Origin: Clostridiales bacterium
Lineage (GTDB): Bacteria > Bacillota > Clostridia > Christensenellales > Christensenellaceae
Assembly: GCA_003343685.1 (NCBI GenBank)
Contig: QAKS01000035.1
Coordinates: 1-6,312, forward strand
Reading direction: 5' to 3'
Length of the DNA stretch: 6,312 nt
Part shown: piece by piece, positions 1 through 6,312 of the stretch
How the letters are laid out: each line of letters opens with the position of its first letter
How positions within the stretch are numbered: position 1 is the first letter of the stretch
Translations under genes and position numbers: made by a program
The notes under the pieces: model-generated
What the model was told of the DNA's origin: nothing
The model's input: the letters and a program-made list of their open reading frames with translations, nothing else
The model's database searches: none

Positions 1-443
1 GCAAGGGAAATGATGTAAATGCTAAGGCTTCGGAAGCTGCTGATGTAAAAGCTGAGCCGGAGAAGATTGATTTTTCAGGTGTGAAAATCGAGCCTTTATT
101 TGAAGAAATGGTGGATTTTGATACCTTTGCTAAATCGGATTTCAGAGCAGTTAAAGTTAAAAAATGTGAAGCAGTTCCGAAGAGCAAAAAGCTCCTGAAA
201 TTCGTCTTAGACGACGGTACAGGAACTGATAGAGTTATTTTAAGCGGTATTCACGAGTATTACGAGCCGGAGGAGTTGGTGGGAAAAACTTGTATCGCAA
301 TTACAAATCTCCCTCCGAGACCGATGATGGGAATTGATTCCTGCGGTATGCTGATTTCTGCCGTACACGAAACGGAAGGTGGGGAAGGACTGAATCTGTT
401 GATGGTAGATGACAGAATTCCGGCAGGTGCAAAGCTGTACTAA
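1..443 (+). CDS. metG: Methionine--tRNA ligase, C-terminal part (5' end outside window)
   Basis: This is the 3' end of a gene that enters from the left edge; codons are in frame from position 3, giving 146 visible residues before the TAA at 441-443. The enzyme charges tRNA-Met with methionine in the cytoplasm. The first ~25 visible residues are an Ala/Lys/Glu-rich linker. The rest is an OB-fold tRNA-binding domain of the EMAP/Trbp111 type, with PLFEEMVDFDTFAKSDFR at its start, then VPKSKKLL, the LSGIHEYYEPEELVGK core, NLPPRPMMGIDSCGM and the ending DRIPAGAKLY. This ending is very typical of Clostridia MetG. A stand-alone Trbp111-like protein has the same fold, but the open frame with a linker running in from upstream favours the fused synthetase. 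The GTG at 81 would be a possible start only for a stand-alone version and has no good ribosome binding site. The catalytic and anticodon domains lie outside the window. Confidence 0.93.
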   Translation, partial: KGNDVNAKASEAADVKAEPEKIDFSGVKIEPLFEEMVDFDTFAKSDFRAVKVKKCEAVPKSKKLLKFVLDDGTGTDRVILSGIHEYYEPEELVGKTCIAITNLPPRPMMGIDSCGMLISAVHETEGGEGLNLLMVDDRIPAGAKLY

Positions 444-485
444 AACGGGATGTACTTTATTGTTGGAGGTTTTTAAATTTGTGTT

Positions 486-524
486 TTGATACCATTTTCA
501 ACAGTAATTTGTAATATCTATAAA
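486..524 (+). promoter_or_regulatory. Candidate sigma-A promoter region upstream of the membrane protein gene
   Basis: Two overlapping sigma-70/sigma-A-like hexamer pairs can be read in this AT-rich gap. One is TTGATA (486-491), an 18-bp spacer and TGTAAT (510-515). The other is TTTCAA (496-501), a 17-bp spacer and TATAAA (519-524). Either would start transcription 45-60 bases upstream of the GTG at 573. I cannot choose between them, and AT-rich gaps give such matches by chance. The gap 444-572 shows no clear terminator for metG, so read-through from metG is also possible. Confidence 0.35.
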
Positions 525-561
525 AGAGTACATTGTTTGATTAGAGGAAGCCGAGATAGCT

Positions 562-567
562 GAGGTG
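562..567 (+). promoter_or_regulatory. Ribosome binding site deciding a GTG start
   Basis: GAGGTG lies 5 bases upstream of the GTG at 573. It matches the anti-Shine-Dalgarno sequence well and supports GTG as the start, because no in-frame ATG occurs until after the membrane segment. Confidence 0.65.
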
Positions 568-572
568 CAAAA

Positions 573-1280
573 GTGCAGAGACACGGATTAAATGTTGCGA
601 GATTTATATTGTATATACTGGGTAAATGCCTTGCCGTCGGTCTGGCAGTATTGGCAGTGGTTCTGGCTTTCCATACTGCGGTTAATTCGAGCAACGTTTA
701 TATGGTCGCGAAGGACGCGTTTGCAAAGAGGACCTCTGTGATTCTGATGCCTGTGGACAACAGTGATACGGAATTGCTGCCGAAGATTTATACGGAGGGA
801 TATTTGGCTAAGTCCGGCTTGGCGGACGATATGTCTAATGCAGACTATAAAATATCCAACTATGTGGAGCGCACGGATGTTTCGGTAGCGGTCGTCTGGC
901 CTTGGTATAAGAAAGTTCAGATTGAGGCAACCAATATTGTAGACTCTATCTCTGCTTCTATATCGGATACGGCAGACATGTCCGACTTCAAGCAGGTAGA
1001 AAGCTTTATTTCCAGCGGGAAGTACAGAGTCACGCTGGTAAAAACGGAGATAAAAAATGACGACGGTTCCGCACAGGAGAGATGGATGGTTGACGACATA
1101 GAGCTGTTGGAAGAGGTTACCCCCGATCATGTGGAGCCGGTGCCCACACCCGCGCCGAAAGCTGAGGAGAGCGTAGACGAAGGCTTTGTCGATGAAACGG
1201 TGGACGAGCCCGCGGTCGACGAAGAGGGCCTTACGGATGAGGAAGGAACGGGCGACGAAACCGATACGGCCGGAGAATGA
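573..1280 (+). CDS. Putative single-pass membrane protein with acidic VDE-repeat tail
   Basis: I do not recognise a named family. The 235-residue product has a short basic N-terminus (R3, H4, R10) and one hydrophobic segment at about residues 11-36. This suggests a signal-anchor with the N-terminus inside and the remainder outside the membrane. Residues ~38-180 look like a folded mixed domain, with VILMPVDNSDTELLPK near 56-71, VAVVWPWYKKVQIEAT near 105-120 and a closing MVDDIELLEEV near 172-182. Residues 182-235 form a disordered tail: a Pro-rich hinge (PTPAPK, 191-196), then four VDE units starting at V201, V206, V210 and V215, with about 20 acidic residues and one lysine. There is no cleavable lipobox or sortase motif. 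The start is GTG, supported by GAGGTG five bases upstream. The gene sits alone between metG and a strong terminator. An extracytoplasmic structural or regulatory role is possible but unsupported. Confidence 0.82.
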   Translation: MQRHGLNVARFILYILGKCLAVGLAVLAVVLAFHTAVNSSNVYMVAKDAFAKRTSVILMPVDNSDTELLPKIYTEGYLAKSGLADDMSNADYKISNYVERTDVSVAVVWPWYKKVQIEATNIVDSISASISDTADMSDFKQVESFISSGKYRVTLVKTEIKNDDGSAQERWMVDDIELLEEVTPDHVEPVPTPAPKAEESVDEGFVDETVDEPAVDEEGLTDEEGTGDETDTAGE

Positions 1281-1319
1281 CGAACAAATGGAAGGATACG
1301 GTTTCTAGCATTGCAGCAT

Positions 1320-1354
1320 AAAGAGCCTCTTGGACTAAGAGGCTCTTTGGTTTT
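1320..1354 (+). terminator. Intrinsic terminator after the membrane protein gene
   Basis: AAGAGCCTCTT at 1321-1331 pairs perfectly with AAGAGGCTCTT at 1337-1347 around a 5-base loop (GGACT). An additional A-T pair (1320/1348) makes a 12-bp stem. It is followed by an interrupted T-tract, TTTGGTTTT. It lies about 40 bases after the TGA at 1278-1280 and separates this gene from the dus unit. Confidence 0.88.
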
Positions 1355-1386
1355 CGCCAAATCCATGCGAAAGAAATGTTTTGGAC

Positions 1387-1395
1387 TGTTATAAT
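1387..1395 (+). promoter_or_regulatory. Extended -10 promoter for the dus/activase unit
   Basis: TGTTATAAT is a perfect TATAAT (1390-1395) preceded by TGn, the extended -10 element recognised by the housekeeping sigma factor. No good -35 hexamer is visible 16-18 bases upstream, which fits an extended -10 promoter. It follows directly after the terminator and would start transcription near 1402, giving a leader of about 25 bases before the dus start. Confidence 0.6.
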
Positions 1396-1413
1396 GCAAG
1401 AATAAGAATAAGA

Positions 1414-1419
1414 AGAGGA
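1414..1419 (+). promoter_or_regulatory. Ribosome binding site that selects the dus start
   Basis: AGAGGA ends 8 bases before the ATG at 1428 but only 2 bases before the in-frame ATG at 1422. Normal spacing favours 1428, shortening the protein by two residues. Confidence 0.6.
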
Positions 1420-1427
1420 AGATGAAG

Positions 1428-2375
1428 ATGGACATTTATGGCGGAGAAAATATTCTGCTGGCGCCGCTGGCGGGGATTACAGACAAATATATGCGGCAGT
1501 TGGCGGCTGAGCAGGGGGCGGACTTTACTTTTACAGAGATGATCAGCGCAAAAGGTACGATTTACAGAAATGCCCAGACGCATAAGCTGCTGGAAAAGAG
1601 TCCGGCAGAGAAAAAACTTGGCGTACAGTTGTTTGGCAGAGAGCCTGCGATTATGGCGGAAGCTGTTAAAATGATTGAGGACAGCTGCGGGGACGATATT
1701 GCGCTGTTTGACGTCAACATGGGCTGCCCCGTGCCGAAGGTGGTAAACAACAAAGAGGGGTCTGCGCTGATGCGGGAGCCGATGCGGGCTGCGGCAATTG
1801 TGCGAGCGATGAAAAAGGCGACGAATAAGCCGGTTACGGTGAAAATACGGCTGGGAATGGGCGAGAATACAGCGGTGCGTTTTGCCGTGTTTATGGAGGA
1901 GGCCGGCGCGGACGCCATCACGGTGCACGGAAGGCTTCGCGAACAATATTACAGCGGTAAGGCGGACTGGGATACCATTGGAGAGGTGAAAAATGCCGTT
2001 TCGATTCATGTGAACGCAAACGGCGACGTATTCCGGCCGGAGGATGCCAAAGCCATTTTGGAGCATACGGGCGCAGACGGCGTAATGGTTGCCCGCGGCG
2101 CTCTCGGAAATCCTTTTCTATTCAGGCAGATTGCGGAATATTTTGCGTCCGGGGAATACCGGCCGGTATCGCTTGCGGAACGGGCCTCTATGGCAATACG
2201 CCATGCAAAGCTGGTCGTGGAGGGAGAAGGAGAATATTACGGAATCAAGGAGATGCGCAAGCACGGCGCATGGTATATTAAGGGAATGAAGGGAGCGGCT
2301 TCCGCGCGGGACAGGATTGTCCGCGCCGCGACACTGGATGAGTTTTGTGATATCATGAAGCATATCGCGGAATAG
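1428..2375 (+). CDS. dusB: tRNA-dihydrouridine synthase (DusB-like)
   Basis: The product reduces specific uridines in tRNA loops to dihydrouridine, using FMN and NADPH in the cytoplasm. From the ATG at 1428 it has 315 residues, normal for the NifR3/DusB family. The N-terminal TIM barrel opens with LLAPLAGITDKYMR. The signature NMGCPVPK carries the family's catalytic cysteine, C100 in this numbering. FMN-binding positions typical of the family follow: K139 in VTVKIRLG, HGR at 167-169, NANGDV near 196-201, and VARGALGNP near 221-229. The C-terminal ~80 residues form the helical tRNA-binding domain. All key residues seem present and there is no break. An alternative ATG two codons upstream (1422) has worse spacing to the ribosome binding site. 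The gene is first in a unit with the activase downstream, 49 bp away. The exact paralogue class (DusB versus other Firmicute Dus) is from recognition only. Confidence 0.93.
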   Translation: MDIYGGENILLAPLAGITDKYMRQLAAEQGADFTFTEMISAKGTIYRNAQTHKLLEKSPAEKKLGVQLFGREPAIMAEAVKMIEDSCGDDIALFDVNMGCPVPKVVNNKEGSALMREPMRAAAIVRAMKKATNKPVTVKIRLGMGENTAVRFAVFMEEAGADAITVHGRLREQYYSGKADWDTIGEVKNAVSIHVNANGDVFRPEDAKAILEHTGADGVMVARGALGNPFLFRQIAEYFASGEYRPVSLAERASMAIRHAKLVVEGEGEYYGIKEMRKHGAWYIKGMKGAASARDRIVRAATLDEFCDIMKHIAE

Positions 2376-2378
2376 AGA

Positions 2379-2407
2379 TTGCATTCACAGAGCTGTTGAT
2401 GTATAAT
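2379..2407 (+). promoter_or_regulatory. Possible internal promoter before the activase gene
   Basis: A perfect TATAAT (2402-2407) lies 17 bp after a weak -35 match, TTGCAT (2379-2384), in the 49-bp gap after dus. Transcription would start near 2414, leaving a very short leader that begins at the ribosome binding site AGAGGT (2415-2420). It may allow the activase pair to be expressed apart from dus, but the short leader and weak -35 leave this uncertain. Confidence 0.4.
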
Positions 2408-2424
2408 GCTCGTCAGAGGTAAAA

Positions 2425-5373
2425 ATGAAAGATTATCTGATTGGTATCGACTGTGGCTCCACTACAGTTAAATGCGTCGTATTGGACAGCGAAAGCGGCG
2501 AAATACTTTACAAAAAATATAAACGACACCATTCAAAGGTAAAGGAAGAGGTCGTCAGCCAGTTGGCGGAAATCAAAGACATCGTTAGAAACGGCACTGT
2601 CCGGGCGGCGATTTCCGGTTCGGCGGGTCTTGGCTTGGCAGAAAGCGCCGGGCTTCCATTTGTACAGGAGGTCTTTGCCACAAAGGCAGCGTGCGACGAG
2701 CTGCTGCCGGGTTTGGATGCGGTGCTGGAGCTGGGCGGCGAGGATGCGAAAATACTGTTTCTTACCGGCGGCAGCGAGGAGAGAATGAACGGCTCCTGTG
2801 CCGGAGGGACGGGCGCCTTTATAGACCAGATGGCATCTCTTCTCGATGTGACCGTAACGGAACTGGATCAGCTGTATGAAGGGCACAAGCATATCTATAA
2901 TATTGCGTCGCGCTGCGGCGTTTTTGCAAAATCAGATATTCAGCCCCTTTTGAATCAGGGCGCAAGAAAAGAGGATATTTCCGCCAGTATTTACCAAGCC
3001 ATTGTCGGACAGACCATATCCGGCTTGGCGCAGGGCAGGCAGCTTGTGGGAAAAATTGCTTTTCTGGGCGGCCCCCTGACCTTTCTGAACGGACTTAGAG
3101 ACAGGTTTGTAAAGACGCTGAAATTGAATGAAAACGAGGCGGTATTTCCGGAGAATGCCGAGTATTTTGTCGCTATGGGCGCGGCTTATCTGGCGCGAAA
3201 AAGCGAATATACCGACTATAATACGGTGGCGCCGGCGATTGCAAGGGTCCGTCGCTCCAATATAGGAGGATCGCTGCCGAGCCTGTTCAAATCCATGGAG
3301 GAGTACAGGGAATTTGCGGAACGGCACGAAAGGGATTCCGTCGAAGAACTGGATATGGAAAGTTACAGCGGGGATGTCTGGCTGGGGATTGACGCCGGAT
3401 CGACTACGACAAAGCTTACGCTGATTTCAGATGACGACAGAATACTCTATTCCTATTATGCGCCGAGTAAGGGCGACCCCATTACGACAATCAAGGGGCA
3501 GCTTATAAAGATTTATGACAAGATGGGGGATCGGATCAGGATTGCGGGATCGGCAGTGACAGGCTATGGCGAAGAGCTGCTGAAGAACGCTTTCGATATT
3601 GACGTGGGGATCGTCGAGACGGTGGCACATCTGCACGCTGCACAGCATTTCTGTCCGGATGTGGACTTCATTGTCGACGTCGGCGGGCAGGATATGAAAT
3701 GCTTTAAGCTGAAGGACGGTACGATTGATTCAATCATGCTGAACGAGGCATGCTCCTCGGGATGCGGGAGCTTCATTGAAACGTTTGCCCGGGCACTGGG
3801 TTACAATGCGCAGGAATTTGCAACGTTGGGTCTGTTTGCGGAGCACTGCGTCAATCTGGGTTCCCGCTGCACTGTGTTCATGAACTCCAGCGTCAAGCAG
3901 GCGCAGAAGGACGGCGCGACGGTGGAGGACATCAGTGCGGGGCTGTCTGTGAGCGTCGTTAAAAATGCACTGTATAAGGTAATACGGGCGCGCAGCCCTC
4001 AGGATATCGGCGAGCATATTGTCGTGCAGGGCGGCACGTTTTTAAACGACGCGATTTTGCGCGCCTTTGAAATGGAAACGGGGCGCGATGTGATACGGCC
4101 CACCATTGCAGGGCTGATGGGCGCTTACGGTGCGGCGCTCTACGTGAAAAAGTTGGGCGTTTCCCGTTCAACCATCATTTCAAAAGAAAAGCTGGAACAG
4201 TTTACACATACATCCAAAGCGTCACGGTGCAAGGGCTGTGAAAATAATTGCAGAATAACGATTAACTCTTTCGGCGACAGAAAATATATTTCCGGAAATA
4301 AGTGCGATAAAATGACGCGGGGCGCCAATACGGAAGAGCTGCCGAACTGTTATCGGTATAAAAGAGAGCTGCTGTTTGACGGCGAGAGCAGGAATATCAA
4401 TACGGGAAGGCCGATTGGACTGCCGATGGGGCTCAATATGTATGAAAATCTTCCGTTTTGGAGGGCAATTCTGGAGGAAATGGGCTTTTATGCTGTCACA
4501 TCCGGAAAGTCGACGAGAGAGCTTTATATAGAAGGACAGCACACAATACCGTCCGATACGGTCTGCTACCCGGCGAAGCTCATGCACGGACATGTGGAAC
4601 GGCTGATTCATATGGGTGTGAAGGACATATTTTATCCGTGCATGCCATATAATTTTGACGAGAAGCTGGGAGACAACAATTACAACTGCCCGGTAGTCGC
4701 CTATTATCCTGAGTTGATTGCCGCCAACGTCGGCGAGCTGTCATCCGTCAGCTTCCATATGCCTTATTTCGGACCGCACAGGAAGCGCTATTTCACAAAG
4801 AGAGTGGCGGATTATTTCGAAGAGAAATTCGGAATTGCCAAAGGCGTGGCCAAAAGGGCGGTACAGGCCGGGTTTGAGGCTTATGCGCGATATAAAGAGA
4901 AGGTGTTTGCCTATGGCGACGAGGCCATTCGGTTTGCGAGAGAAACAGGAAGGCAGCTGATCATTCTGGCGGGCAGACCTTACCACGTGGATGAGGAGAT
5001 CAACCACGGCATTGACAAGCTGCTGGAAATGTTGAACTGTGTTGTGATCAGTGAAGACGCGATACGCCCCGGCGGTGGGACAAAGCCGAAGGTGCTGAAT
5101 CAGTGGACCTATCACGCGCGGCTGTATGAGGCGGCAAGGTATGCCGTGGAGCATGACGATACGGATCTTGTGCAGCTGGTATCCTTTGGATGCGGACTGG
5201 ATGCAGTGACGACCGATCAGGTCAAAGATATTTTGCAGGGTGGGAACAAGCTGTATACGCAGATCAAGATAGATGAAATCAGCAATCTGGGCGCCGTGAA
5301 GATCAGGCTGCGGAGCCTGATTGCGGCGGAGGAGATTAAAAGGAATACGCAATATGGAACGGCAAAGGGATAA
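2425..5373 (+). CDS. Acyl-CoA dehydratase activase: tandem BcrAD/BadFG ATPase domains plus DUF2229-type module
   Basis: Known relatives (HgdC-type archerases) are Fe-S ATPases that couple ATP hydrolysis to injecting one low-potential electron into a dehydratase or double-cubane partner. This 982-residue protein has two ASKHA-fold activator domains. Domain 1 (~1-258) shows GIDCGSTTVK (7-16), ELGGEDAK (102-109) and the cluster cysteines C125 (NGSCAGGTG) and C164 (SRCGVF). Domain 2 (~317-577) shows GIDAGSTTTK (321-330), DVGGQDMK (418-425), C443 (NEACSSGCG) and C482 (SRCTVF). Residues ~598-970 resemble DUF2229: C602, C605, C609 and C627, then SDTVCYPAK (C714), FYPCMPY (C739), NYNCP (C755), LAGRPYHVDEEINHG (848-862) and FGCGLDA (C923). 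The ATG at 2425 has AGAGGT four bases upstream. The protein is cytoplasmic, with no signal peptide or membrane segment. Many Clostridia carry these domains fused to the region encoded here by the next, overlapping gene. The domain assignment is sure; the physiological substrate is not. Confidence 0.92.
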   Translation: MKDYLIGIDCGSTTVKCVVLDSESGEILYKKYKRHHSKVKEEVVSQLAEIKDIVRNGTVRAAISGSAGLGLAESAGLPFVQEVFATKAACDELLPGLDAVLELGGEDAKILFLTGGSEERMNGSCAGGTGAFIDQMASLLDVTVTELDQLYEGHKHIYNIASRCGVFAKSDIQPLLNQGARKEDISASIYQAIVGQTISGLAQGRQLVGKIAFLGGPLTFLNGLRDRFVKTLKLNENEAVFPENAEYFVAMGAAYLARKSEYTDYNTVAPAIARVRRSNIGGSLPSLFKSMEEYREFAERHERDSVEELDMESYSGDVWLGIDAGSTTTKLTLISDDDRILYSYYAPSKGDPITTIKGQLIKIYDKMGDRIRIAGSAVTGYGEELLKNAFDIDVGIVETVAHLHAAQHFCPDVDFIVDVGGQDMKCFKLKDGTIDSIMLNEACSSGCGSFIETFARALGYNAQEFATLGLFAEHCVNLGSRCTVFMNSSVKQAQKDGATVEDISAGLSVSVVKNALYKVIRARSPQDIGEHIVVQGGTFLNDAILRAFEMETGRDVIRPTIAGLMGAYGAALYVKKLGVSRSTIISKEKLEQFTHTSKASRCKGCENNCRITINSFGDRKYISGNKCDKMTRGANTEELPNCYRYKRELLFDGESRNINTGRPIGLPMGLNMYENLPFWRAILEEMGFYAVTSGKSTRELYIEGQHTIPSDTVCYPAKLMHGHVERLIHMGVKDIFYPCMPYNFDEKLGDNNYNCPVVAYYPELIAANVGELSSVSFHMPYFGPHRKRYFTKRVADYFEEKFGIAKGVAKRAVQAGFEAYARYKEKVFAYGDEAIRFARETGRQLIILAGRPYHVDEEINHGIDKLLEMLNCVVISEDAIRPGGGTKPKVLNQWTYHARLYEAARYAVEHDDTDLVQLVSFGCGLDAVTTDQVKDILQGGNKLYTQIKIDEISNLGAVKIRLRSLIAAEEIKRNTQYGTAKG
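5340..5344 (+). promoter_or_regulatory. Ribosome binding site inside the activase gene, for the overlapping downstream gene
   Basis: AAGGA lies inside the activase coding region, 9 bases before the ATG at 5354. It supports that start and translational coupling. The in-frame ATG at 5402 has GAGGAG touching it directly, which is poor spacing. Confidence 0.55.
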
Positions 5374-6312
5374 GGACGGAAGAGTCATATTTACAGAGGA
5401 GATGAGGAAGGAGTTCACAATCCTCGCTCCGGTCATGTCGCCGATTCATTTCGGCATTATAGAGAAGGTATTTACAAATCACGGTTACAATCTTAAGATG
5501 CTCTATACGACCAATAAGGAAATTGTGGATACCGGACTACAGAACGTACACAACGACACGTGTTATCCGGCGCTTCTTGTGGTGGGGCAGCTTCTGGAGG
5601 CGATTAACAGCGGTGAATATGACAAAAGCAAGCTGGCGGTGATGATCACCCAGACGGGTGGAGGCTGCAGAGCGTCCAACTACATTCATCTCTTGCGGCG
5701 GGCGCTGAAGAAAAATGGGCTGGACTATATTCCTGTTATCTCACTCAATGCGACCGGAATGGAGAAGAACCCCGGGTTTAAGCTGAATCTTCAGTTTTTG
5801 GCGGAGCTGATGTATGCGGTCATCTATGGAGATGCGCTGATGCTCCTTTCTCATCAGACGAGACCTTATGAGGTGCATAAGGGCGATACGGACGCTCTCA
5901 TAAAAAAGTGGACGGACAGACTGAACGGAAATCTGAAGCGGTTTTTGCGCGTCAAGAAAAATATGATCGCTATCGTAAAGGATTTTGCCGCGATTCCCAT
6001 GGAACGGACGGAAAAAATTCGCGTGGGGATTGTCGGAGAGATTTACGTTAAATTTGCGCCGCTCGGAAATAATAATCTGGAAAAATTTTTGGAGCATGAG
6101 GATGTGGAAATTGTCGTGCCGAGTTTGCTCGATTTTATGCTTTATTGCTGTAACCACAGAATTGAAGACAGAGAGCTTTATGGGATACGGACGTTCAAGC
6201 AGATCGGCTCGTTTTTCGGCGAAAAAATTCTGCTTTATTTCCAGAAGCTGATGAACCGTGTGGTAAAGCGTTATTCTGCGTTCAGACCGGCCGGAGACTT
6301 TCGTGAGACGAA
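5354..6312 (+). CDS. Acyl-CoA dehydratase-like / activase-related protein, N-terminal part (3' end outside window)
   Basis: This gene is open to the right edge: 319 codons from the ATG at 5354 with no stop. The product matches what I know as the C-terminal region of the ~1400-residue fused activase-related proteins, and is distantly like HgdA/HgdB-type 2-hydroxyacyl-CoA dehydratase subunits. Visible motifs are FTILAPVMSPIHFGI (21-35), HNDTCYPALLVVGQ (C70), ITQTGGGCRASNY (C105), PVISLNATGMEKNPGF (127-142) and VGIVGEIYVKFAPLGNNNLE (224-243); C265 and C266 lie in a YCC motif. C70 and C105 are natural candidates for Fe-S ligands. The start overlaps the activase by 20 bp in the +1 frame, with AAGGA nine bases upstream, so the two are very likely co-translated and form a complex. 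The expected C-terminal quarter with further cysteines lies outside the window. No substrate can be assigned. Confidence 0.9.
   Translation, partial: MERQRDKDGRVIFTEEMRKEFTILAPVMSPIHFGIIEKVFTNHGYNLKMLYTTNKEIVDTGLQNVHNDTCYPALLVVGQLLEAINSGEYDKSKLAVMITQTGGGCRASNYIHLLRRALKKNGLDYIPVISLNATGMEKNPGFKLNLQFLAELMYAVIYGDALMLLSHQTRPYEVHKGDTDALIKKWTDRLNGNLKRFLRVKKNMIAIVKDFAAIPMERTEKIRVGIVGEIYVKFAPLGNNNLEKFLEHEDVEIVVPSLLDFMLYCCNHRIEDRELYGIRTFKQIGSFFGEKILLYFQKLMNRVVKRYSAFRPAGDFRET

Noticed and set aside
447..535. Partial complementarity between TGTACTTTAT (after metG) and TAAAAGAGTACA, as a possible leader structure or metG terminator
   Set aside because: The match is short, mismatched and about 65 bases apart, with no GC-rich stem or T-tract next to it. 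It is too weak to call a terminator or riboswitch.
588..2066. Long open frames on the minus strand opposite the membrane protein and dus genes
   Set aside because: They lie opposite genes with clear family or membrane-protein features, have Arg/His/Leu/Gln-rich translations without recognisable domains, and lack convincing ribosome binding sites. They are antisense shadows.
2156..2169. 14-bp perfect palindrome ATACCGGCCGGTAT
   Set aside because: It lies inside the dus coding region, in a conserved stretch of normal codons, with no partner copy nearby. Chance is the best explanation.
5364..5370. A AAG GGA, a -1 frameshift-type slippery heptamer just before the activase stop codon
   Set aside because: A -1 slip here enters the third frame, which ends at a TGA after about eleven codons. 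The downstream gene is in the +1 frame, so slippage would not fuse the two proteins. Reinitiation at the ATG at 5354 is the simpler reading.
5371..5374. Possible +1 frameshift at the activase stop (TAA G) that would join the two genes
   Set aside because: A +1 shift gives the right frame, but the preceding GGA codon would have to re-pair with GAT, which is unfavourable, and no prfB-like CTT TGA context or stimulatory element is present.
4741..5436. 231-codon minus-strand open frame over the end of the activase
   Set aside because: It runs opposite strongly conserved activase sequence and into the next gene. The translation shows no domain, so it is treated as a shadow.

Overview
The window looks like chromosomal DNA of an anaerobic Firmicute, most likely a Clostridia / Lachnospiraceae-type bacterium. 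The evidence is the methionyl-tRNA synthetase tail, the Gram-positive-style ribosome binding sites, and the very large BcrAD/BadFG-type activase, a protein architecture typical of strict anaerobes. This placement is judged from recognised protein sequence, not from a search. All convincing genes are on the + strand. There is no sign of a mobile element, CRISPR array, or tRNA or rRNA gene.

Layout: (1) positions 1-443 hold the end of metG, with its linker and C-terminal tRNA-binding domain. (2) Positions 573-1280 encode an unrecognised 235-residue protein with one N-terminal membrane segment and an acidic tail built on a VDE repeat. It starts with GTG and ends at a strong intrinsic terminator (1320-1354). 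(3) An extended -10 promoter (1387-1395) opens the next unit, whose first gene is a tRNA-dihydrouridine synthase (1428-2375). (4) After 49 bp comes a 982-residue protein (2425-5373) with two tandem ATP-dependent activator domains followed by a DUF2229-type, dehydratase-like module. (5) Overlapping its end by 20 bp, in another frame, is a gene at 5354 that runs off the right edge of the window. It is a second dehydratase-like module. Because it has no stop inside the window it is easily missed.

How the genes work together: metG and dus are tRNA housekeeping genes. The last two genes together correspond to what many Clostridia encode as one polypeptide of roughly 1400 residues, the 'acyl-CoA dehydratase activase-related' family. 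Its relatives are the HgdC-type archerases, which use ATP to push a low-potential electron into 2-hydroxyacyl-CoA dehydratases or double-cubane-cluster proteins. I know of no established substrate for the large family. The split operon is the most interesting content here: two activator copies and two dehydratase-like halves, made from translationally coupled genes.
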